From contig JALLAP010000122.1 in NCBI GenBank assembly GCA_036939355.1, forward strand, positions 1 through 20,340: DNA of 20,340 nt, written 5' to 3'. Shown piece after piece: positions 9,261-16,729 of the stretch (position 1 is its first letter; the number at the start of each line of letters is the position of its first letter). The stretch is from Thalassiosira profunda. Lineage: Eukaryota > Bacillariophyta > Thalassiosirophyceae > Thalassiosirales > Thalassiosiraceae. The position numbers and the translations under genes were made by a program. Below the pieces are notes generated by a model that saw nothing but the letters and a program-made list of their open reading frames with translations, had not been told where the DNA came from and ran no database searches.

Positions 9261-9914
9261 TCAGTGGCTCTTGGCAGCGACCGTACGGTTCTTGAGATTC
9301 GGGTGCTGATTTTCGTTGGAGAAGTCGATCAACTCGTCTCCCTCGGCCTTGTCCTGGAAGCCATCCGAGTGAACGACCGAGGGTCGCTTCGACTTGGCAT
9401 CGTGCTCAGCCTGCGTCTTTGCTTGATGCAAAAAGTAGCGCTCGTTGGCGATTGGCCGAAAGACCGCATGCACGCCAGCGAGCACCGCGGTTCCAAGAAG
9501 CGACCACAACAAAGGCATCAACGCGGAGAACGCCCAGAGTATGAACACTGCTAGGAGCAGCAACCACCCTTTCGTCGATACAGGGAGTGCGTAGTCGTTC
9601 TCAAGCCGTTTTGAGCCGCCCACGCGACCGTCTCTGCTTTGGAGAAGGCAAGCATTGTGGTGGAGCAATTCGGCGGCTTTCCAGCAAGCCGCGATGACAA
9701 TGAATGCGAGAATTATTCGCCAACTTAGAAAGAGAGCCACTGCAGCAGTGACGGCCAGCCACATCCATAGATAGTTTCCGGAGTACAGGACTGCGTTGTC
9801 TAGCAACCGGTTGACCACGGCACTCTCTTCCGGCACGCGCCACCGAGAGAAGTCGAGGAAATCGTCCCAACTCTCGGTGTTGGGGAACGACGGCGAGGGC
9901 TTCTTGGGCTGCAT
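9261..9914 (-). CDS. PRA1-family protein (prenylated Rab acceptor)
   Basis: Single exon of 217 residues. The N-terminal DFLDFSRWRVPEESAVVNRL and VLYSGNYLWMWL match the PRA1 pattern of a short cytosolic segment with a conserved Arg and Asn before the first hydrophobic hairpin. Two hydrophobic blocks (about 48-78 and 116-150) are separated by a polar loop, and the second ends in the family hallmark HAVFRP (His149, Arg153). The tail is charged and probably disordered. PRA1/Yip3 proteins sit in ER and Golgi membranes and help load prenylated Rab GTPases or shape ER-Golgi traffic. The gene is convergent with the TPR-DnaJ gene, with only 53 bp between stops. The ATG at 9914 is the only sensible start. 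Family assignment is fairly firm; the exact partner Rab is unknown. Confidence 0.8.
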   Translation of the reverse strand: MQPKKPSPSFPNTESWDDFLDFSRWRVPEESAVVNRLLDNAVLYSGNYLWMWLAVTAAVALFLSWRIILAFIVIAACWKAAELLHHNACLLQSRDGRVGGSKRLENDYALPVSTKGWLLLLAVFILWAFSALMPLLWSLLGTAVLAGVHAVFRPIANERYFLHQAKTQAEHDAKSKRPSVVHSDGFQDKAEGDELIDFSNENQHPNLKNRTVAAKSH

Positions 9915-10327
9915 CTTCGGTGTGTTGGCTCAAGCTGCCTCGGCACGGTGCGTTTGGGCAAGCTGTAGGTGTTGTATCCCTGGGATTTGGCGTGGCGACC
10001 ACAAATGGTTTGAACAATTCTAACTTTCGATGTAAGTATCGAAAGCAGCAGCTCAATTTCTGTAAATGTATCGCGAATTGATAAAGTTGATGAAAGAAGT
10101 AAGAACTTGTTCGCGGATTGGTATTCGATATAAAATTGAGGCGGGCAAGGTCACTCTCGTCGTTAGCAGTTAGCTGTTCTACAGGAGGTTGAGAGATCAA
10201 TGTGTCCATACATGATCCTACAGTGCGTCTCAGACAGTGCGCGTACAGGATACCTACAGGGTGTTCAGTTCGGCAACCGGGCAGTTTGGCAAACAGGCCG
10301 TAGCTAACTGCTTGTCGGTCTCAGCGA
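9915..10327. other. Intergenic stretch between two minus-strand genes
   Basis: These 413 bp should hold the promoter of the PRA1 gene and the 3' UTR of the small secreted-protein gene. The centre (about 10010-10140) is clearly AT-richer than its surroundings. It contains a perfect 8-bp inverted repeat, CTTTCGAT / ATCGAAAG, around a 6-bp loop (10024-10045). No coding frame of substance was found. Confidence 0.45.
10024..10045. repeat. Perfect inverted repeat, 8-bp arms, 6-bp loop
   Basis: The arms CTTTCGAT and ATCGAAAG are exact reverse complements around GTAAGT. The repeat lies about 110 bp upstream of the PRA1 start codon. It could be a binding site for a dimeric factor or a 5' UTR hairpin; chance is also possible in an AT-rich patch. 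Confidence 0.35.
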
Positions 10328-10633
10328 TCAGGATTTAGCAACAGTGGTCATTGGGCAATCTCCACTGGAGTTGGGCTCGCATTCGCAGTCGTCTTCGGTC
10401 CACTCGACTCCGAAGGGTAGGTCATCTATCCCGCATACGTACCCGGCTGGTTTCGATTTCTTGACGCAAGTCCCGTCCTCATCGTCACAGACGCAAACAT
10501 AGTACTTCCTCCCGTCACACCCAACGCCGCCTGGGCAATCGGAACACTTCGGAAGCCTCCGCGCCACCAACCTGGCCTGGACGGTGACGAAGAACGCCAA
10601 GAGCGCGAAGAGAGACAGCAGGATGGACTTCAT
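10328..10633 (-). CDS. Small secreted cysteine-rich protein, unknown function
   Basis: The 101-residue product begins with a clear signal peptide (MKSILLSLFALLAFFVTVQA, likely cleaved after residue 20). The mature part starts RLVARRLPK, a basic stretch that could be a processing site. It has ten Cys (30, 33, 39, 47, 49, 56, 67, 83, 85, 93), an even number consistent with five disulfides. It is acidic toward the C-terminus (EDDCECEPNSSGDC) and has one possible N-glycosylation site (Asn88). No intron is needed. I do not recognise the Cys spacing as a named family. It is divergent from the AlkB-like gene across about 210 bp. It is probably an extracellular or vacuolar disulfide-rich protein; nothing in the sequence shows its role. 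Confidence 0.65.
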   Translation of the reverse strand: MKSILLSLFALLAFFVTVQARLVARRLPKCSDCPGGVGCDGRKYYVCVCDDEDGTCVKKSKPAGYVCGIDDLPFGVEWTEDDCECEPNSSGDCPMTTVAKS

Positions 10634-10845
10634 GTTGGCGACAAGGTGCGTTATCGTTGCTGCGGCGGTGCTGGTTTGTTCGTTCGTTGTTTTATGCGCG
10701 GAGCAAAGGAGGCGAAGAGCTCTGCGATCGATCCCATTTTTTGCGAACGCTCAGCTCGAGATTGCAGAAAGAAACGGCTCTAGAGAAACGGTTACTCACC
10801 CTCTGTACGTACATCCCAGTCGTGCACTGCAAAAGCGCATGAAGC
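10634..10845. promoter_or_regulatory. Divergent spacer with a short upstream ORF
   Basis: This 212-bp spacer lies between starts at 10633 (minus) and 10846 (plus). An ATG at 10839 opens a 16-codon frame ending at 10889 that overlaps the oxygenase start, so it could act as an upstream ORF if the transcript begins before it. No other element is recognised. Confidence 0.3.
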
Positions 10846-11595
10846 ATGGTCTTGGTTGGCGTCGGCCGTGCATCAAGCTCAGCTCATAAAAGCGTCGGCT
10901 CGCCCCCACTCTCAGTTCATCATATGGGCCATCGCCAAACGCCCTTCCTCGACCGACTCGATGCTGCCCAGCGGCTGGAAGTGGGCATCTTCCTCATCGA
11001 GCAGTTTCTTTCTGCCGGCGAAGCCGAGAACGCATTCCACGTTCTCAACGGCGGCATCCCTTGGGAGCTCAAGCCGACCCTGTATGGCGAGAAGCTCTCG
11101 CAGCACGCCTATCATCACATCAGAAGCAAGAGCCGTGTCAAGAACGCGGCAAAGTCGACCGGGCTGTCGCGGCTGGAAGAGCTCTGCGTCAAGATTGAGA
11201 CAGAGTTCGACGGCAAGATATCCGATGTGTATTGCAACCGATTCGCTGATCCCGCGCATCACATTGCGTATCACACGGATACCTTCGGCAGACACATCTT
11301 GGTGCTCTCCCTTGGCTCTCCGAGAACTGTCAACTTTCGCCACAAAAAGACGAAGGAAGTGACCGGCGTCAAACCTCAATCTGGTGATATGTATTTCATG
11401 ACGCTGAAAGTGAATGACAAGTACGAGCACAGCGTCTGCGCGGCCGACGAGGAGGACTTGGCGAACGGTGGAAATGGTGGCGACACTCGCCTTTCGTTTG
11501 TGTTCTTCTTTGAAACGCCGCGATATGCCAAAGAGTACAGAATCGGCGCTGGAGACAAAATGCGAGGGTTCGTGGAAGGCCTTCTTGCTGGATAG
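10846..11595 (+). CDS. AlkB-like 2OG-Fe(II) dioxygenase
   Basis: The product is 249 residues from the ATG at 10846, or 223 from the ATG at 10924. The first has the better context (A at -3, G at +4), but its extra residues look unconserved. The middle and C-terminal parts form a double-stranded beta-helix oxygenase: GGIPWELKPTLYG, DVYCNRFADPAHHIAYHTD, ILVLSLGSPRTVNFRHK, SGDMYFMTLKVNDKYEHSV and TRLSFVFFF. The iron ligands His143, Asp145 and His195 are all present, as is Arg215, which would bind 2-oxoglutarate. The AlkB signature normally reads R.N.T.R; here it is R.S.V.F, so the second Arg is lost. The family oxidatively removes alkyl groups from nucleic acids or modifies RNA or protein. The altered signature leaves the substrate open. 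Confidence 0.8.
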   Translation: MVLVGVGRASSSAHKSVGSPPLSVHHMGHRQTPFLDRLDAAQRLEVGIFLIEQFLSAGEAENAFHVLNGGIPWELKPTLYGEKLSQHAYHHIRSKSRVKNAAKSTGLSRLEELCVKIETEFDGKISDVYCNRFADPAHHIAYHTDTFGRHILVLSLGSPRTVNFRHKKTKEVTGVKPQSGDMYFMTLKVNDKYEHSVCAADEEDLANGGNGGDTRLSFVFFFETPRYAKEYRIGAGDKMRGFVEGLLAG

Positions 11596-12142
11596 GAAGA
11601 GAGATTGCAACCCATAACTGTTTGTTTCAAGCGTTTACATCGACGCTAATGCATCCACTAGATACTCGTTGTGTGCCAAGATGCCATCGGCAATCGCGAG
11701 ATATCCGCAGAAATCCGCGCCGCTCGTCTTTGGAGCAGATAGAAATGCACACAAAGTGTGGTCGCACCGACGCCACAAATCCGCCCCGACGACAAATGGA
11801 GAGGCTGTCCCGCTGCGGCGCCAGGGCTGCTGGACCGGCGAGGTATGAGGCAACCGCCACGCCGCGGTGGATGCATGGGAGGCGCGTAGGTACACTGAGA
11901 GAAGAGAAAGGCGGGAGGCGGGAGGGCGCCTTTCGCCTTTTGGAACCGCTTCGCAGTGAAGAGGGCCAGCCACGTGATTTTTCGCGATGTCTCTCTCGTC
12001 GAGTCAGCGGGGCGTCCTGCCAGGCGTCGCCTCTCTCACCAGCAGCGCGCGTCCCCTTCACCACGCACCGCCCCATGCATAATTTCCTCCTCCGCCGCGC
12101 CGCTCCACCCCTCCTTCGAGTGCCCAGGGTGAACCTTCCGAC
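11596..12142. other. Intergenic stretch between two plus-strand genes
   Basis: This 547-bp spacer should carry the 3' UTR of the oxygenase gene and the promoter of the SDR-VOC gene. An E-box-like CACGTG sits near 11972. The last 120 bp are pyrimidine-rich, as in a 5' UTR. A minus-strand frame ending at 11635 (last 55 residues) looks mildly protein-like but has no recognisable start, domain or splice partner. Confidence 0.4.
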
Positions 12143-14191
12143 ATGCCGGCGAGAGACCTCGTGCACGCCGCCGCGTTCGGCGCAATCTGCGTTGGTGCGC
12201 ACATCTACCATGCATTCTTCAAGAAGACGCCGAAGCTCGAGGTGAAGCAACCCTCCGACTACAACAAGCGCTCCGTCATCTTCGTCACGGGCTGCGACAC
12301 CGGCTTCGGCAACCTTCTATCGAAGGAGCTGGCCAAGATCCCCGGATTGGTCGTCGTGTCGCTGTGCCTGACCGCCGCGGCGGCCGAGGAGCTCAAGACG
12401 TGGGGCATCCACAGCGTGCAGTGCGATGTGACAAAGGACGAGGATGTCCAGCGCGCCAAGCAGTTCGTCGAAGGGCTGCTGGAGGAGGAGAATGCGGTGC
12501 TGCAAGGGCTCGTGAACAACGCAGGCATCGCTGACCCGGGCGATTTTGCATTCTATCACGACCTCCAAAAGGTCGAAAAGGTTATGGATGTGAACTTCTA
12601 CGGGCAGCTCCGGGTCACCCAGGCCCTGCTGCCGCTGTTTCTGCAAACGTCTCCGGTGTTTGGCGGCCGCATTCTGAACATGAGCTCCGTCTGCGGCGCA
12701 TCTGCAAGCGCCGGCAACAGCTCCTACAACGCCAGCAAGTTTGCGGTGGAGGCTTGGTCGGACAGCCTGCGGATCGAGATGGCTCCGTTCAATATCAAGG
12801 TGGTCAAGATCCGCCCGGGTCAATTCTCGACGACCATCCAGAGTATGTGGGCCAACGGGTTCACCAAACAGTACCTAAATGCGTCTCCTCAGGTGAAGGA
12901 ACTTTACGGGGGACAGGCGTACTCTAAGAAAGTGGAGGACACGTTCAAGGGATACGGAGATGATCCTGGCAGTATGGGAGATCCCTCGCATGCAGTGGAC
13001 GAGCTGGTGGGGCTGCTGACTGCAAAGAAGCTGACCGATCTCGCACCGTACTACTGGCTTGGATCGGATGCGAAGACCTTCTGGAGGGCGCTGGCCGCGC
13101 TTCCGACGCACATTTCAGATTCTCTGAAGTCGGCCATCTCCATTTCACCCGTCGAGAACGAGATGCTCCCTCCTCCCAACACTGTTTCGCACGTTACCAT
13201 CCGCGTGCGCGACATTGCAAAATCTCTTCCATTCTACGAAGCCTTTGGTCTGAAGAAAGTGGGCGAGGAGGAACACGGTCAGCAGTTTCTATCCATGAGC
13301 ACACCCAACAGTGGCAAATGGTCGACCCTGGTCCTCTTGAAGGAAGACCCGTCGATGAAAAGGCATGGGAACTCGTATGAGGCTGGCATGACTCGGCTCT
13401 GCATTTATACAAGCACACACACGCAGGATGTTCAGCGTGTCAAGGCCTTGGGGCTCAAGCCGATCGCTCCCACTGCGTCAGATAGGATGGCAGGCGTGAC
13501 AGCATTCGAGGGTACGTTGCCAAGCATAGTGCATTGTCCCAACCATGCAGTTTTTTCTAACGCCGTGCTCTCCTCTCCTAAATTCTATCCAGACCCAAAC
13601 GGCTTCGTTGTGTACTTCATACAAATGACTGGAGTGCTCGGATTACTGGTGAAGCTCAATCTGTGGTGGAAGAAGCAGGCCACTCCATTCCTCTTTCATT
13701 GGACGATCAATGTCACGGATGGAATCAAAGGTGTGATGGATGGGTTTGAGAAGCTCGGGTTCAAGACCTTGTCGGACCAAAACAGCAACCAGGTGGCAAA
13801 TGATTTGCTTCCGGCGTTCAACATTGACCCTGATACATGCAAGATTAAGCACATTCGCATTTGCTATCTTCCGGATAGTATCTGCTCAACACTCATGCAA
13901 TGGGAGAGCCCAAAGAGCGAGAAGAAAGGCTCGGAGCTGAAAAACGCCATGACGATGTCCGTTGATGACGTGGACTACACGCTGGAAGTGGCAAAGAAGG
14001 CCGGCTTTACGACGAAGCCTGCTGAAGTCAGGTACCTCCCGATCTATGGCAAGACAATGGTGGGCACGATTTATGTGGAGCCCGGAAGTGCCCCGGTCGA
14101 AGTGTGCTGCTTCTCTCGCGGCCGAGTGATCGCGGAAGACGTCACTCAACGGAACGAGCGGGATGGCGAGGAGAAGAAAGAAGAGATCTGA
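12143..14191 (+). CDS. Membrane-anchored SDR (retinol dehydrogenase type) fused to tandem VOC domain
   Basis: Two exons, 12143-13511 and 13593-14191, flank an 81-bp intron (GTACGT ... TATCCAG). Splicing joins FE to DPNGF and gives 655 residues. An N-terminal hydrophobic segment (about 6-26) is a likely ER or organelle anchor. The SDR part carries the cofactor motif TGCDTGFG (49-56), NNAG (125-128), the catalytic Ser in NMSS (181-182) and YNASK (Tyr195, Lys199). TGCDTGFG is typical of the retinol/hydroxysteroid/3-hydroxybutyrate branch of SDRs, so a lipophilic alcohol or ketone is a likely substrate with NAD(P). After a PVENEMLPPPN linker come two VOC-fold halves (about 350-465 and 490-635), starting HVTIRVRDIAKSLPFYEAF and FHWTINVTDGIKGVMDGF. 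Three of four glyoxalase I metal positions appear replaced, so the second part is probably not a working glyoxalase. Confidence 0.85.
   Translation: MPARDLVHAAAFGAICVGAHIYHAFFKKTPKLEVKQPSDYNKRSVIFVTGCDTGFGNLLSKELAKIPGLVVVSLCLTAAAAEELKTWGIHSVQCDVTKDEDVQRAKQFVEGLLEEENAVLQGLVNNAGIADPGDFAFYHDLQKVEKVMDVNFYGQLRVTQALLPLFLQTSPVFGGRILNMSSVCGASASAGNSSYNASKFAVEAWSDSLRIEMAPFNIKVVKIRPGQFSTTIQSMWANGFTKQYLNASPQVKELYGGQAYSKKVEDTFKGYGDDPGSMGDPSHAVDELVGLLTAKKLTDLAPYYWLGSDAKTFWRALAALPTHISDSLKSAISISPVENEMLPPPNTVSHVTIRVRDIAKSLPFYEAFGLKKVGEEEHGQQFLSMSTPNSGKWSTLVLLKEDPSMKRHGNSYEAGMTRLCIYTSTHTQDVQRVKALGLKPIAPTASDRMAGVTAFEGTLPSIVHCPNHAVFSNAVLSSPKFYPDPNGFVVYFIQMTGVLGLLVKLNLWWKKQATPFLFHWTINVTDGIKGVMDGFEKLGFKTLSDQNSNQVANDLLPAFNIDPDTCKIKHIRICYLPDSICSTLMQWESPKSEKKGSELKNAMTMSVDDVDYTLEVAKKAGFTTKPAEVRYLPIYGKTMVGTIYVEPGSAPVEVCCFSRGRVIAEDVTQRNERDGEEKKEEI
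13512..13592 (+). other. 81-bp intron with no in-frame stop
   Basis: The intron is bounded by GTACGT and TATCCAG. Removing it restores the VOC motif FEDPNGF, which supports it strongly. Its length is a multiple of three and it has no in-frame stop, so an unspliced transcript would encode a protein 27 residues longer. Confidence 0.8.
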
Positions 14192-14310
14192 GCACTTGTA
14201 CATATGATGGAAGCTCGCGGTGTTCGTAGTCTAGATACCAACCGTTTACACTTGTGTTGTTACGTCTCTCCCGTATGCATCTTATCATAAAAAGCACCCG
14301 ATACTCAGAT
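14192..14310. other. Convergent 3' spacer
   Basis: These 119 bp between facing stops (14191 and 14311) are AT-rich and fit overlapping or abutting 3' UTRs. No terminator element is recognised. Confidence 0.35.
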
Positions 14311-16398
14311 CTAGGGGGCATTGCCACCGCCCGCACCAGTGCCGAAGGTCGCCTCCATCCACGCCTCGATGCTATCATGACCCGGCTTCGGCTTGGCGGC
14401 CGCGAGCTCCTCTTCCACCGCCGTTTCTTCCGACGCGAGCATTGGGGACTTGGGCTGTGCGGGAGCGGTCGGAGCTTCCGGCGCGGTCTCCGCTGCTGGC
14501 GCGACCGCGGGCATTCCCGGACATGCGCCACAGGTCATCATGCAGAAGTCGCTGACGAGCAGCGCGTTGCCGTTAGCGCCAAGCCTTCCAGACGACTGAC
14601 CGCAGAGATTCTGGAGGAACGTGGGAAACGCGGCAACGGGGGCGAGGCCGGTGCATTTCTTGCCATCTGGGCCGACGAAGGTCGGATCGTCCGCACATTC
14701 GGCAGGAGGCGCGGCAGGCTCGACAGCGGAGGGAGAATCCTTGGCTGCCGGAGTTTGCGCCGTGGGCTCTGGGACAGCAGGGAGAGCAGGCTGCTCCACC
14801 ATGGGAGCTTCAGCAACAGGCTCCTTGACAACAGGAGCTGCTTCCATGGGAGCTGAATCGGGCAGTTCTGGAGCGGACGAACCTTCCGGCGGAGCCCCCA
14901 CTCCATCCATTCCTGCGCAAGCGCCGCATGTCAGGGTGCAAAAGTCGCGGACGAGCAGCGCGCCGCCGTTGGCGTCGACCCTCCCGGACGACTGGCCGCA
15001 GAGACTCTGGAGGACGTCCCACGTCGCAGCATGGGGGGCGAGGCCGGTGCACTCCTCGCCGTCAGCGTCGATGAAGGTTGGATCGTCGGCACATCCGGCC
15101 TGAGCCGAGACGGAGTCCTTGGCTGCCGGGGATGTTTCCACGGGAGGCGCGACCACCGGCTCGACCGGCGCCTCGGGCTTCTGCGCCCACTTCCCATCGC
15201 CGCACACTCCACAAGAGTAAATGCAAAAGTCCTTCACGAGCAAACTCTTGCCGCTTTCGTCGACCCAGCCGGACAACTGGCTGCACCGTCCCTTGTGCAA
15301 CTCGGCCCGGCCCACGTTGGCCACGAAGGTCTCGCACGTCTTGCCGTTGCCCAGGGCGAAGGTGGGGTCGTCGACGCAGCCGTCGGCGGGGTTGGGAGGC
15401 GCGGAAGCGACCGCAGGGGGTGCGGCCGCAGGCTTGGCCGGAGTCGCGGGAGTCTCAGGGAGAGGCTCCGTCTCCGTTTTGGGAGGTTCGGACACAGGAG
15501 CAGGTTCGGCCGGCGTCTCGAGCGCCGGCGTGGCCGCCGGCTTCGCCACCTCGGGCTCGCCCGTCTTCTCCGGCCACCCCTGCCACTCCGGCATGTCCAC
15601 CCACTTGCTGTCCCCGCACTCCCCGCAGCTCTTTCGGCAAAAGTGCTTCACCAACACCTCTTCCTTCCCATGCCGCTTCCAAGTGATCCCCGTGGACTGC
15701 GCGCACCTCGCCTGGTGGAGGGGCACCCTTCCCACGTGCGCGACGAAGCCCTCGCACGTCTTGAGGTTGGCGTGAACGAAGGTCGGGTCGTCCATGCACT
15801 CGTCGGTGTGCTTGGGGGGCTTGGTGGTCACTTTGGGGGCGGAAGGGTCGTCGGCGCCCCGGAGGCTGCCGGCGTCGCTGCCGCTGCTGTCGCGGCTGCC
15901 GAGCAGCACGGCCCCAAGGATCACGGCGAGGAGGCATCCGCCGGCGAGCAGCAGCTTCTTCTTGCGCTTGGAGAGCCCCGCCGACCGGTTTCGCACCGTG
16001 AGCCACAGGTCCACTCCTCTGTCGAGGCCGGAGGACACCAGCCCCGACGCCACCAGTCCATGCGAGAAGAAACCATTGGATCCGCCCTGGGCACCCTCGG
16101 TGACGTCCCTCGAATCGGCCTTTTCGATATCGGGCACGTCGAGCAGCTCCTTCGCGGAGGGGAGGCGGTACGATTCCTCCAACCCGTCGACGTCCCCGAG
16201 GCCCTCGCTCGCGACGTGAATGTCGGGGACCAAATCGTTGAGCTGGCGGAGGCGCTCGAGGTGCGACGGCCGGTCGTCATAGTCGTCGTCGCCGCCGTCG
16301 TAGGAGGGCGGTATGTGCATGTTCTTCTCCCAGGATAGATCGGAGGCACCGCTGCGCAGGCTGGAGGAGGGAGAGCCGGAGTCGACGCCGTCGTCCAT
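14311..16398 (-). CDS. Type II membrane protein with four ShKT-like repeats
   Basis: Single exon of 695 residues. It has no signal peptide. A 140-residue acidic, Ser/Asp-rich N-terminus precedes a basic stop (SKRKKK, 143-148) and one membrane segment (about 149-167), so the C-terminal 525 residues should face the lumen or outside. There lie four six-Cys modules with near-constant spacing: Cys 201-261, 341-399, 436-494 and 568-626. Each starts C.DDPTF and ends FC..(S/T)CG.C, the pattern of ShKT domains as found in many diatom and animal secreted proteins. Long Pro/Ala/Glu linkers separate them, like stalks. ShKT modules act as disulfide-locked binding or accessory domains; here no enzyme domain is attached. 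Modules 1-2 and 3-4 form two similarity pairs. Possible roles are cell-surface adhesion, wall organisation or ligand binding; this is inference. Confidence 0.85.
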   Translation of the reverse strand: MDDGVDSGSPSSSLRSGASDLSWEKNMHIPPSYDGGDDDYDDRPSHLERLRQLNDLVPDIHVASEGLGDVDGLEESYRLPSAKELLDVPDIEKADSRDVTEGAQGGSNGFFSHGLVASGLVSSGLDRGVDLWLTVRNRSAGLSKRKKKLLLAGGCLLAVILGAVLLGSRDSSGSDAGSLRGADDPSAPKVTTKPPKHTDECMDDPTFVHANLKTCEGFVAHVGRVPLHQARCAQSTGITWKRHGKEEVLVKHFCRKSCGECGDSKWVDMPEWQGWPEKTGEPEVAKPAATPALETPAEPAPVSEPPKTETEPLPETPATPAKPAAAPPAVASAPPNPADGCVDDPTFALGNGKTCETFVANVGRAELHKGRCSQLSGWVDESGKSLLVKDFCIYSCGVCGDGKWAQKPEAPVEPVVAPPVETSPAAKDSVSAQAGCADDPTFIDADGEECTGLAPHAATWDVLQSLCGQSSGRVDANGGALLVRDFCTLTCGACAGMDGVGAPPEGSSAPELPDSAPMEAAPVVKEPVAEAPMVEQPALPAVPEPTAQTPAAKDSPSAVEPAAPPAECADDPTFVGPDGKKCTGLAPVAAFPTFLQNLCGQSSGRLGANGNALLVSDFCMMTCGACPGMPAVAPAAETAPEAPTAPAQPKSPMLASEETAVEEELAAAKPKPGHDSIEAWMEATFGTGAGGGNAP

Positions 16399-16729
16399 TG
16401 CGACTGATTTATGTGCACGAAAGATGCTCCGTCGCGCTAACGCGTTGATTTATGACAGAACAACCGGAGGCTACCAAGACCTCGCTCGCAAGCTGCGTTG
16501 ATGGCAGTGGCCGGTTGGGTTGCCGCCGCTGAACCGGCCCGCCGGTGCCGCAGGTCTCCGTTGCTGTGATGGCAGGGATTTGCAAAGGCAAAGGGGCGGG
16601 TCTATTTTTTTCGCGAGTCGTCATTTCTTTCCTTCGCATTCACGATCACGATTCCTCCAAGCAAAGCAAAGAAGGAAGAAGCGAGGGAGGCCCGCTGTGC
16701 CGCCCCCCAGGCTGAAGGCCGGCAGCACA
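16399..16729. promoter_or_regulatory. Divergent spacer between ShKT protein and MSH5 genes
   Basis: This 331-bp spacer lies between starts at 16398 (minus) and 16730 (plus). It holds a GC-box-like GGGGCGGG near 16592 and a run of seven T near 16606. A purine-rich tract (about 16660-16690) precedes the MSH5 start. The frame is open upstream of 16730 but has no ATG, so I treat it as 5' UTR. Confidence 0.3.

Noticed and set aside
9209..9554. Continuation of the plus-strand frame past the DnaJ stop
   Set aside because: It lies antisense to the PRA1 gene and follows the J domain only in the frame that the HPD-site shift would leave.
11635..11973. Minus-strand frame whose last 55 residues look mildly protein-like
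   Set aside because: The upstream half is low-complexity Arg/Pro/Ser, and there is no recognisable start, family or splice signal.
11622..12245. Long open frames on both strands spanning the SDR promoter
   Set aside because: Both are Arg/Pro-rich shadow frames in GC-rich DNA and overlap the well-supported SDR start.
16520..16729. N-terminal extension of MSH5
   Set aside because: The frame is open but has no in-frame ATG upstream of 16730.
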